A stretch of DNA of 64,000 nucleotides from Chloroflexota bacterium (GTDB lineage: Bacteria > Chloroflexota > FW602-bin22 > JACPRP01): contig JACQUC010000139.1 of assembly GCA_016210495.1 (NCBI GenBank), positions 17,897 to 81,896 on the forward strand, read 5' to 3'. A model generated the notes under the pieces. It made no database searches. It had not been told where the DNA came from and saw only the letters and a program-made list of their open reading frames with translations. A program made the position numbers and the translations under genes. Below, one piece after another: positions 50,919 to 58,317 of this stretch (positions are counted from its first letter, which is position 1; every line of letters starts with the position of its first letter).

Positions 50919-52871
50919 CTAGGGGATCGTGGGGATCGTGAAGTAGAACGTCGCGCCGCGCTCGACGGCGCCTTCGGCCCAGATCTGGCCGCCGTGTCGA
51001 TGGATAATGCGCTGCACGGTCGCCAGACCGATGCCGTTGCCGGGGAACTCGTCGTCGTTGTGGAGGCGCTTGAACGCGGAGAACAGCTTGCCGGCGAAGG
51101 CCGGGTCGAATCCCGCGCCGTCGTCGCGGATGTAGTAGACCGCTTGGCCCTGTCGGTCCTCCTTGCCAAGCTGGATCGTGGCCGTTCGATGGTGCGATGT
51201 GAACTTCCAGGCATTACCCAGCAGGTTCTCCAGCGCAACTCTGAGGAGACGTGCGTCGCCGTCCACCAACAACCCTGGAGCGATGGCAAACTCGACCCGG
51301 CGTTCAGGCTGCGACCTTTTCAGGTCTATCGCCGCTCTCTGCGCCAGCTCGCTGAGATCGACCTGTTGTCTGATCATCTCTGAACGGTTTATGCGCGACA
51401 GGCTCAGCAAATCGTCGATGAGCTGGGCCATCCGCTGGCTCCCCTGGCGGACAATGTGCACGTATTCCTTCCCCTGGTCATCCAGCCGGTCGGCGTAATC
51501 CTCGAGCAGCATCTGGCTGAAGCCGTCCACCGTCCTTAGAGGAGCCTTCAAATCGTGCGAGACGGAGTAGGCGAAGGCCTCGAGCTCCTGGTTGGCAGCC
51601 GCCAGCTCCGTGGCGCGTCGCTCCAGCTCGACCAGCAACCGCTCGCGTTCCGCCTGAGCCCGCCGGCGCTCGGTAGCGTCGCGGAAAACCAGGATTGCGC
51701 CGAGAATGTTGCCGTCCTGGTCCAGGATGGGTGCCGCGCTGTCCTCGATAATGCGCTCGCTGCCGTCTCTGGCGATCAGAGCGGTGTCGTTGGCGAGCCC
51801 AACCACCGCACCTGTGCTGAGCACCTTTTCGACGGGGTTATCGCACAATTGTCGCGTGCGCGCATTGACGATGTGGAAGATCTCCTCCAGGGGACGGCCC
51901 ACAGCTTCCTCCTGCGTCCAACCTACGAGGCGCTCGGAGACATGATTGATCATCAAAACCCTGCCCTGGGTGTCGGTAGCGATCACGCCGTCGCCGATAG
52001 AGTATAGGGTAACGGCGAGCCGATTGCGCTCCGCCTCCAGCATACTCTCCATTCGCTTGATCTGCTCGTAGGTGCGGGCGTTCGAAGCCGCCAGGGCGCA
52101 GACCTTGCCGACCGTGAGTGCGAGGTTCAGGTAGTGCTCTTTGTACTCGGGGAAGGCGATGCCGTCGATTTCCAGAACGCCCAGCGTCTCGCCCGCGCGG
52201 CTGATGCGCAGGGTGAAGCCTTTTCCCGATTCGGTCCAGGCGTAATCCTCGCCCAGCCGTGCCAGGCGGTGTAGCGCCCCTTCGGCAAGCGTCGTGGAGG
52301 TTGGTCGGAGACGGGCATTTCCCGGTCTGCCATCGACGATCGGGACGTAGACCATTTTGGCGGGCGCGAAGAGCATGGTGAACACCTCGAAGATGGCCTC
52401 CACGGCCTCGGCCTCGGTCATGATCCGCGTGAGGTCCGCGATCAAATCGGCTACCATAGCATAGCTGGCAGATTGGCGATTGGCGTTGGCGACGGCAGCC
52501 GCCGCCCTCGACCTCTCGTTCTCGAGGCGCCACTCGAGGATCGTCCTCACCAGGGAAAGCCGAAGCAGGTCTAGGTTCCCATCCAGGAAAAGCCGGCAAC
52601 ACCCATCTAGAAGGTGGGGCCGCCAGCGGCCCAATTCCTCGGGATAGTCGTCTATGTCACTGCAGCAGGCGCCGCACGCGACGTCGACGTCCGCTCTCAC
52701 AACCCCGTCGACGGGAACGCTGCCCCGCAGCAGATCCGCACCCACTTGCCCGTTGCAGTGGTCGACCGGAAAGGTCGCGACCATTACGTCGTCGAAGCCT
52801 TCGGATTGTATGACGCCCGCCGCCTCTCGCTCGAGGCTCTCGCAGACCAGGAGGCAAAGCTTATCGGCCAT
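50919..52871 (-). CDS. PAS/GAF sensor histidine kinase with cysteine-rich N-domain
   Basis: 650 residues, no membrane helix. The first 110 residues hold eight cysteines (6, 10, 39, 66, 69, 70, 91, 92) and recall DUF1638-like proteins (LCLLVCESLEREAAG, DVACGACCSD, DGCCRLFLDG), so a metal or redox-sensing role is likely. A GAF-like domain (about 140-265), a PAS domain (about 280-400) and a phytochrome-type HisKA with His439 in AYSVSHDLKAPLRTV follow, then an ATPase domain with GNAWKFT and DDGAGFDP. No regulator gene is adjacent, so it is an orphan kinase. Confidence 0.9.
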   Translation of the reverse strand: MADKLCLLVCESLEREAAGVIQSEGFDDVMVATFPVDHCNGQVGADLLRGSVPVDGVVRADVDVACGACCSDIDDYPEELGRWRPHLLDGCCRLFLDGNLDLLRLSLVRTILEWRLENERSRAAAAVANANRQSASYAMVADLIADLTRIMTEAEAVEAIFEVFTMLFAPAKMVYVPIVDGRPGNARLRPTSTTLAEGALHRLARLGEDYAWTESGKGFTLRISRAGETLGVLEIDGIAFPEYKEHYLNLALTVGKVCALAASNARTYEQIKRMESMLEAERNRLAVTLYSIGDGVIATDTQGRVLMINHVSERLVGWTQEEAVGRPLEEIFHIVNARTRQLCDNPVEKVLSTGAVVGLANDTALIARDGSERIIEDSAAPILDQDGNILGAILVFRDATERRRAQAERERLLVELERRATELAAANQELEAFAYSVSHDLKAPLRTVDGFSQMLLEDYADRLDDQGKEYVHIVRQGSQRMAQLIDDLLSLSRINRSEMIRQQVDLSELAQRAAIDLKRSQPERRVEFAIAPGLLVDGDARLLRVALENLLGNAWKFTSHHRTATIQLGKEDRQGQAVYYIRDDGAGFDPAFAGKLFSAFKRLHNDDEFPGNGIGLATVQRIIHRHGGQIWAEGAVERGATFYFTIPTIP

Positions 52872-52980
52872 ATTCGCCAGGACGATTCAAGAGAGCGCAT
52901 CTCCGCTTACGAAGGATACTCCAATAGTAACATCTGCGGCTTGTAGGGTCAATGTCGTTGGCGAGACGTCGCCGCAAACG

Positions 52981-53020
52981 CCCCTTGTAGGGACGTTGCA
53001 TGCAACGTCCCTACAAGGGG
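52981..53020. repeat. Perfect palindrome, copy 2, extended to 40 bases
   Basis: The 28-base palindrome of 38398-38425 occurs at 52987-53014 and is extended by CCCCTT and AAGGGG to a perfect 40-base palindrome. It lies 38 bases beyond the stop of the antitoxin gene at 53059, so it could end transcription of that operon. Confidence 0.85.
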
Positions 53021-53058
53021 CGCATCCTATCCAGCGAAGCAAGTCGACAGGGGAAATG

Positions 53059-53370
53059 CTAAGCGGTTTTGCCGTGTCTGAGGTGCTCTATTACCCACAT
53101 CCGGATAAGTGTTGAGGGGCCGATCCCTTTGGCCTGAGCTTCCCGCTTTAGGGTATCCAGCAAATCCTCCTCCAGCCTGATGGTAACCCCCTTCTTGGGT
53201 TTGGCCCGGCTTACCACGAACTTCACGTCGGAAACATCCTCGAACTCATCCTCGAACTCGGCGCTGTCGTGGGCATCCCAAAACGCGGCGGCCTCCTCGA
53301 CGCTCTTGAAATCCGGGATTCTACTTTTCGCTCGTTTGATTGCTGGTCTTTCCTGTTCTGTTTTCGCCAT
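53059..53370 (-). CDS. brnA: CopG/BrnA-type antitoxin
   Basis: 103 residues. The N-terminal part (about 15-60) has DFKSVEEAAAFWDAHDSAEF, typical of BrnA/CopG-antitoxin proteins, and a ribbon-helix-helix motif lies at about 62-98 (GVTIRLEEDLLDTLKREA). It is encoded 3 bases after the likely toxin gene, in the usual brnT-brnA order. It would bind the toxin and repress the promoter at 53667-53695. Confidence 0.85.
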   Translation of the reverse strand: MAKTEQERPAIKRAKSRIPDFKSVEEAAAFWDAHDSAEFEDEFEDVSDVKFVVSRAKPKKGVTIRLEEDLLDTLKREAQAKGIGPSTLIRMWVIEHLRHGKTA

Positions 53371-53373
53371 GGC

Positions 53374-53646
53374 CTATTGCCCCCGATGTTCCTGGTACCG
53401 CCGCCGCTCGGCCGGTGTTGCGTCGCGGGCAGTAACCAAACCATACACCCCGCCGCCTCGCGGAGCGACAAAGATCGTCAGATAACGACCCGCACTTGTC
53501 TGCCCGATGAGTCGCCGGTAACCCTGTCGCGCCCTACGAACAAAGACATTTCCCGAGGCCACGTCTTCCACCTCTTCCACGCTGACGTGGTGCCGCGCGA
53601 TGTGTTCTTCCCGTTCCGGCTCAACGATGAGTCTATAGATTCTCAC
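53374..53646 (-). CDS. brnT: BrnT/DUF4258-like toxin
   Basis: 90 residues from a GTG at 53646, with AAAGG about nine bases upstream. A TTG at 53682 is excluded because it lies between the -35 and -10 boxes of the promoter at 53667-53695. The fold signs are IYRLIVEPEREEHIARHHVS, RLIGQTSAGRYLTIFVAP and VTARDATPAERRRY, as in BrnT ribonuclease-type toxins. The His and Arg residues in these segments are candidates for catalysis. The antitoxin follows immediately. Confidence 0.8.
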   Translation of the reverse strand: MRIYRLIVEPEREEHIARHHVSVEEVEDVASGNVFVRRARQGYRRLIGQTSAGRYLTIFVAPRGGGVYGLVTARDATPAERRRYQEHRGQ

Positions 53647-53666
53647 ATGTACGGCCTTTTGATGCA

Positions 53667-53695
53667 ATTGTAATAAAAGCAATGCAACTGGTCAA
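53667..53695 (-). promoter_or_regulatory. Sigma-70 type promoter for the BrnTA-like operon
   Basis: On the minus strand TTGACC (53690-53695) and TACAAT (53667-53672) are separated by exactly 17 bases. Transcription would start about 12 bases before the GTG at 53646, giving a very short leader and fixing the toxin start. Confidence 0.82.
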
Positions 53696-53853
53696 GGCAC
53701 AATGTTTATGGGTGGCCCTCTAGCCATTGACATCGCTTTGGCACCGTGCTAGCATAGGCCCCTACTGCTAGATGGATGGGGCGAAAGGCTGAGCTAGTCC
53801 GGGCTGGTGACACACCGCCGGCAAAGCGTCCTGGCTCGCCATGGGGGGGCGTA

Positions 53854-55218
53854 ATGGGGTTCACGCTTGAGGATGGTTCTCGCGTCGGCATTCTGGGCGG
53901 CGGTCCGGCAGGGTCGCTGTTTGCCTACTTTCTCTTGACATTCGCCCAGCGCATGGACCTGGCGCTGGAGGTGGACATTTACGAGCCGCGCGACTTCACC
54001 AAGCCCGGCCCGACCGGCTGCAACATGTGCGGGGGCATCGTCTCCGAATCGCTCATTCAGTCCCTAGCCATCGAGGGCATCAACCTTCCTACCACTGTGG
54101 TGCAGCGGGGCATCGACTCCTATGTGCTGCATACTAACGACGCCAGCCTCAGAATCGACACGCCGCTGCACGAGAAGAGAATCGCTGCCCTCCATCGGGG
54201 CGGCGGCCCGCGAGACGTCAAGGAGATCAAGTGGGGCGGCCTCGACGGCTACCTGCTGAATCTGGCGAAAGACCTCGGCGCCAAGGTGATCGCGGCGCGC
54301 ATCGCCGACGTCGGATGGGACGACGGCCGACCTCAGGTGCAGCTCAAGGGCTCGGCGCAAACCTACGACTTGCTGGTGGGCGCCACCGGGGTCAACTCCG
54401 CCGGCTGGCAGATCTTCGAGAAGATCGGCTTCCAGGGCAAGAAGCCGGAGACGACGAAGGCCTACATCACAGAGCTCGGCCTGGGCAACGAGCTGATCAA
54501 CCAGTATTTCGGCACCTCGATGAACATGTTTCTTCTCGATATGCCTCGTCTCGACTGCGCGGCCATCATACCCAAGGGCGACTACGTCACCGTGTGCCTG
54601 CTGGGGCGCGACATCGACGGCGAGCTCGTCGACAGTTTCTTCAATTCTCCTGCCATCAAGCGCTGCTTCCCCGGCGATTGGAATCCCGCCGAAGGCGTCT
54701 GCCACTGCTCGCCCAAGATAAACATCGTGGAAGCATCCAGGCCGTTTGTGGATCGCGTGGTGCTTATCGGCGACTGTGGCGTGACCCGGCTGTACAAGGA
54801 TGGCATCGGCGCGGCCTATCGCACGGCGAAGGCAGCGGCCTTGACGGCTGCTTTCAGCGGCGTCTCCGTGGCTGACTTCGAGAAGCATTACCTGCCTACC
54901 TACCGCTCTATCGCCAACGATAACCGCTTCGGCCTGCTTATTTTTGCCGTGGTGCACCTCATCAAAAGCCTGCGACCGTTGCTGTCCGGCGTTATGGAGA
55001 TGACGGCGAGCGAACAGGCCCACGCCGGAGCGGCCAGACGTATGAGCATCGTGCTCTGGGACATGTTCACCGGCAGCGCGCCCTACCGCGACATCTTTTT
55101 CAGGACCTTGGATCCTCGGTTTGTGGCACGCCTGATTTGGGAAACAACGCTGGCCGTCGCCGACGGCAGGCGAGGGAAAGGAGTCGAGTTCCAGCATGGA
55201 AGCAGGAGCGCTGGGTAA
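53854..55218 (+). CDS. Geranylgeranyl-reductase-like FAD oxidoreductase
   Basis: 454 residues from the ATG at 53854, which has GGGGGG upstream and places the FAD motif near the N-terminus; an ATG at 53776 is the alternative. The dinucleotide motif VGILGGGPAGSLFAYFL, the GATGVNS segment and LIGDCGVTRLYKDGIGAAY are the FAD signatures of the geranylgeranyl reductase/dehydrogenase group. A cluster of cysteines (GCNMCGGIV) follows the FAD region. The C-terminus (about 400-440) is amphipathic. It overlaps the cNMP-binding gene by 23 bases, which implies a shared job. Substrate (lipid, quinone or other) is unknown. Confidence 0.86.
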   Translation: MGFTLEDGSRVGILGGGPAGSLFAYFLLTFAQRMDLALEVDIYEPRDFTKPGPTGCNMCGGIVSESLIQSLAIEGINLPTTVVQRGIDSYVLHTNDASLRIDTPLHEKRIAALHRGGGPRDVKEIKWGGLDGYLLNLAKDLGAKVIAARIADVGWDDGRPQVQLKGSAQTYDLLVGATGVNSAGWQIFEKIGFQGKKPETTKAYITELGLGNELINQYFGTSMNMFLLDMPRLDCAAIIPKGDYVTVCLLGRDIDGELVDSFFNSPAIKRCFPGDWNPAEGVCHCSPKINIVEASRPFVDRVVLIGDCGVTRLYKDGIGAAYRTAKAAALTAAFSGVSVADFEKHYLPTYRSIANDNRFGLLIFAVVHLIKSLRPLLSGVMEMTASEQAHAGAARRMSIVLWDMFTGSAPYRDIFFRTLDPRFVARLIWETTLAVADGRRGKGVEFQHGSRSAG

Positions 55219-55591
55219 AGAATACTCCGACGGCGAGGTCATCTGTCGCCAGGGCGAGACTGGCAACTGCATGTATGTGATCCAGGCCGGCCATGTCGTC
55301 GTGCTGCGCGAGGAATCGGGCACGGAGGTCGTCGTGGGAGAGCTCAAGGCCGGAGACATCGTCGGCGAGATGGCGATCTTCGACCGCCAGCCACGCTCCG
55401 CCACGGTTCGGGCGCAAGGGCAAGCGCGCGTGCTCACCCTGGACAAGCGGTCGTTCCTCCGGCGTGTGCACGAAGACCCCTCGCTGGCCTTCCGCATCCT
55501 CCAGGGCATGTCCCAGCGCATTCGCAGCCTGGACCACGAGATCACTCGCCTCAAGCAGGTAGTGCCGCAGGAGCAAAGGCGCAGCCAATAG
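55196..55591 (+). CDS. Stand-alone cyclic-nucleotide-binding domain protein
   Basis: 131 residues with one cNMP-binding beta-barrel (about 8-115). The phosphate-binding cassette is visible in IVGEMAIFDRQPRSATVRAQ, with the Glu and Arg expected for nucleotide contact. There is no helix-turn-helix, so it is not a CRP-type regulator but a signal-binding protein. It overlaps the oxidoreductase gene upstream and is followed by a FecR protein and a nucleotide cyclase gene. It may couple cyclic AMP made by that cyclase to the oxidoreductase. Confidence 0.9.
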   Translation: MEAGALGKEYSDGEVICRQGETGNCMYVIQAGHVVVLREESGTEVVVGELKAGDIVGEMAIFDRQPRSATVRAQGQARVLTLDKRSFLRRVHEDPSLAFRILQGMSQRIRSLDHEITRLKQVVPQEQRRSQ

Positions 55592-55638
55592 CGCCTTAAC
55601 GGCGAGATTCCGCGAAGGGTTCGGGAGCTCGACTTGCG

Positions 55639-58140
55639 TTGGCAATCGTTTCGATCCTTCTAGCGCATGGGGCGAGGTCGAAGAAGGCTACGGGGGCCGC
55701 CGCGGCCACGATCGCGGTGGTTCTCGTCTTGTCTATTGTTTTCGTGGGCTTTCCCCTCCTCGCGCCTTCCTCGGCCCTGGCTTCCACCACGACCCTCACC
55801 ATCCTGTCGGGCGGCGTCGAGGTGCAGCTCGCCGGTAGCACCGATTGGTCGCCTGGGCGCGATGGGATGACGCTGAACGCGGGCGAGAGGGTGCGCACGC
55901 TCGCCGAGAGCTATGCCCTCATCACCTTCTTCGAAGGCTCAACGGTCGAGATGGAACCCTCGACCGACCTCACGATTCAGGCTCTAGAAACCGCAAAGGC
56001 CGGACCGGCGACCACTATCCGCCTGCAACAATGGCTCGGCACCACGTGGAGTCGCTTCGTCCAACTGGCTGACCCCGCCTCACGTTACGAGATAGAGACG
56101 CCGGCTACGGTGGCAACAGTACGCGGTACTTTGCTGGACGTGACCGTCGAACGCAACGGCCTCACGCGTTTGCGAACCGTCGAGGGGTTGGTGCAGGTGA
56201 CCGCTCAGGGTCGCACCATCGACCTTGAGGGCGGGCACGAGACCAGGGTCGATCCCGGGCAGCCTCCCGAAGAGCCAAGGACAATCCCGCGCGTGAACCG
56301 ACTGCTGCTGATGATGGGCTCTCCGGTCTGGATGAAGGTGGTCGACCCCCGGGGCCGCAGCGTGGGCATGGTGCCGCCGGGAATCGCGGTAAACCAGGTG
56401 CCCGGCGCTCGCACCAGTGTGCCCTTTGACGAGCCCCAGGTGGTCGAGCTGGAAGAGGTTATCGCCGGCGACTACCGCATCGTCCTCTACGCCAAAGAAC
56501 AGGGTGCGTTCCACTTCACTGCCACCGGCCTGTCTCGAGCGGCGCCCGTCTTCAGCTTCTCCAGGGACGGCGACGTTGGCACCGGAGACCGTTTGATCAT
56601 GGTGCTGCGGGTTTTGATGGAACAGGGCGGGCTGGTGGGCGGCCAGTTGGGCCAGCCAGAGCCGGCTGGCGATAATCTGCCCGGCAAGGTGGTGCTGATG
56701 AAAGCCGAGGTGGAGCGGATGGGCCCAAAGGCGACGGTCGCCAGCCAACGCGCTGCCTTCCTTGCCAGGTCGCCGTCACCCACTGTCGCCCGTACGCTCG
56801 TTTCTCGTTCGGATCCTACGCCCGGTGGCCAGCCTACGCGGACAACGTCCGTGCCGCCTCCCGGCGGGCTGGCGCCCGTGGCAACACCGGCTCAGTCGGC
56901 AGCCCCTACCGGCAGCGCTCCGACGGCTGTCCCCACCCAGCGGCAGGGCACTCCGCCGCCGCAGCTCACGCCCGCGCCCACGTCGGCCCGGCCTCCCGCG
57001 ACTCGCGTGGTGTCGCCCGCCGCCGTCCCCACCGCCGTTCCCGAGGAGACGGAGACGCCGGAGGAGCCGGCTCTCGCCGCCGCAGAGGTCCTGCCGACGG
57101 CTGCGCCGAGTGCGCCGACGCCCGTTCCCGCGGCCACTGCGCCACCCGTGCCGCCGTCGCCGAGCGCGTTGGCGCCGGCTCCCACCGCGGTCCCGCCGCC
57201 TCCGCCGCCCCCGCCGCCAGCGCCACCGGCACCAACCAGCACGCCCACGTCTGCGCCCGCGCCTACCAGCACGTCCATAGCAACCAGTGTGCCGACGAAC
57301 ACGCCTTCGCCCACCAGCTCGCCCACGGCAACCAGCTCGCCCACGTCAAGCCCAACACCAACCGAGACCCCGATCCCAACTCCCACGTCGACCAACACGC
57401 CGACGGGCACCGCGACGTCTACGAGCACGCCGACGAATACGCCGACCGCGACGAACACCCCGACGGCCACGAATACGCCGACTAACACGCCGACCGCGAC
57501 GAACACCCCGACGGCCACGAGTACGCCGACGGCTACGAATACGCCAACCAATACGCCTACAGCAACCAACACACCCACGCCGACCAACACGCCTACGGCA
57601 ACCAACACGCCGACGGCGACAAGCACGCCGACCAACACCCCGACGCCGAACCCAGTCTCGATCGTGGGCAACGGGGACTTCGAGAGCCCTAGCATAGGAA
57701 GCGACAACTGGAAGCCTTACTCGAATCAGCAGAGCTTTGGGGGGTGGATTGTCTCGAATGGCAGCGTCGACGTGGTCCACGAAAGGTACGCACAGGCCGC
57801 CAGCGGACAGCAGTGGGTCGATTTGAGCGGTTCGGCGGTTGGTGCAATTCACCAGGACCTGACCACTGTGCCTGGCCAGTCTTACACCCTTCGCTTCGCC
57901 ATGTCGGGTAATCCGGAGGGACCGCCGCAGGTCAAACAGATGGAGGTCTATTGGGGCGATACGTTGATCGCTAGCCCCACATTCGACACGGCCGGGCACA
58001 CGAGATCTAGTATGGGGTGGGTCTACAAAGAGTACACGGTCACCGCGACGTCTCCGGGGACACGCTTGAAGTTCAAGAGCCTTTCTAACGGCGCCTACGG
58101 CCCCGGCGTGGACAACGTATCGGTCATCCAGAGGAATTGA
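55639..58140 (+). CDS. FecR-domain surface protein with Thr-Pro stalk and DUF642-like end
   Basis: 833 residues from a TTG at 55639 (GGGAG 11 bases upstream; start uncertain). A membrane helix (about 18-45) exports or anchors it. A FecR domain follows (about 55-210), with [19 protein letters not shown]. After a variable part, residues about 380-545 are Pro/Ala/Thr-rich and 545-670 are Thr-Pro-x repeats, a stalk likely to be glycosylated. The final 150 residues (GNGDFESP through [10 protein letters not shown]) form a DUF642/choice-of-anchor sandwich that could bind carbohydrate. It lies between a cNMP-binding gene and a CHASE2 cyclase. Confidence 0.87.
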   Translation: MAIVSILLAHGARSKKATGAAAATIAVVLVLSIVFVGFPLLAPSSALASTTTLTILSGGVEVQLAGSTDWSPGRDGMTLNAGERVRTLAESYALITFFEGSTVEMEPSTDLTIQALETAKAGPATTIRLQQWLGTTWSRFVQLADPASRYEIETPATVATVRGTLLDVTVERNGLTRLRTVEGLVQVTAQGRTIDLEGGHETRVDPGQPPEEPRTIPRVNRLLLMMGSPVWMKVVDPRGRSVGMVPPGIAVNQVPGARTSVPFDEPQVVELEEVIAGDYRIVLYAKEQGAFHFTATGLSRAAPVFSFSRDGDVGTGDRLIMVLRVLMEQGGLVGGQLGQPEPAGDNLPGKVVLMKAEVERMGPKATVASQRAAFLARSPSPTVARTLVSRSDPTPGGQPTRTTSVPPPGGLAPVATPAQSAAPTGSAPTAVPTQRQGTPPPQLTPAPTSARPPATRVVSPAAVPTAVPEETETPEEPALAAAEVLPTAAPSAPTPVPAATAPPVPPSPSALAPAPTAVPPPPPPPPPAPPAPTSTPTSAPAPTSTSIATSVPTNTPSPTSSPTATSSPTSSPTPTETPIPTPTSTNTPTGTATSTSTPTNTPTATNTPTATNTPTNTPTATNTPTATSTPTATNTPTNTPTATNTPTPTNTPTATNTPTATSTPTNTPTPNPVSIVGNGDFESPSIGSDNWKPYSNQQSFGGWIVSNGSVDVVHERYAQAASGQQWVDLSGSAVGAIHQDLTTVPGQSYTLRFAMSGNPEGPPQVKQMEVYWGDTLIASPTFDTAGHTRSSMGWVYKEYTVTATSPGTRLKFKSLSNGAYGPGVDNVSVIQRN
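57286..57654 (+). repeat. Tandem repeats coding for the Thr-Pro stalk
   Basis: Units such as ACGAACACCCCGACGGCCAC recur with small changes, encoding N-T-P-T-A-T and S-T-P-T-N-T steps. Such regions expand and contract by slippage, so the stalk length probably varies among strains. Confidence 0.8.
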
Positions 58141-58205
58141 CAGCAGTTCATTATTAGTTTTCCACGCTGCCCTGGGCGCCACCAAGGATGAAAACGCGCG
58201 GACGC

Positions 58206-58275
58206 TCACCGCAAAGGACGCCAAGCGCGCAAAGATTTCGGTAAATTGCCGTTGCGACCTTTGCGCTTTTTGCGG
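58206..58275. repeat. Intergenic imperfect palindrome of GCAAAG units, second copy
   Basis: The left arm ACCGCAAAGGACGCCAAG continues to GCGCAAAG, and the right arm is CTTTGCGCTTTTTGCGG (58259-58275). The left arm matches the reverse complement of the right arm of the element at 501-590 almost exactly. It lies 43 bases before the cyclase gene. Confidence 0.75.
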
Positions 58276-58317
58276 GAAGCGTATTTTCGTACTTGCATTA
58301 TAGGAAGGGGCAGCAGA

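Noticed and set aside
54064..55554. 496-codon minus-strand frame
   Set aside because: Antisense to the FAD oxidoreductase and the cNMP-binding gene, both with clear motifs.
57286..57654. Regular short repeats as a CRISPR array
   Set aside because: The units are in frame, encode Thr-Pro steps and have no spacers.
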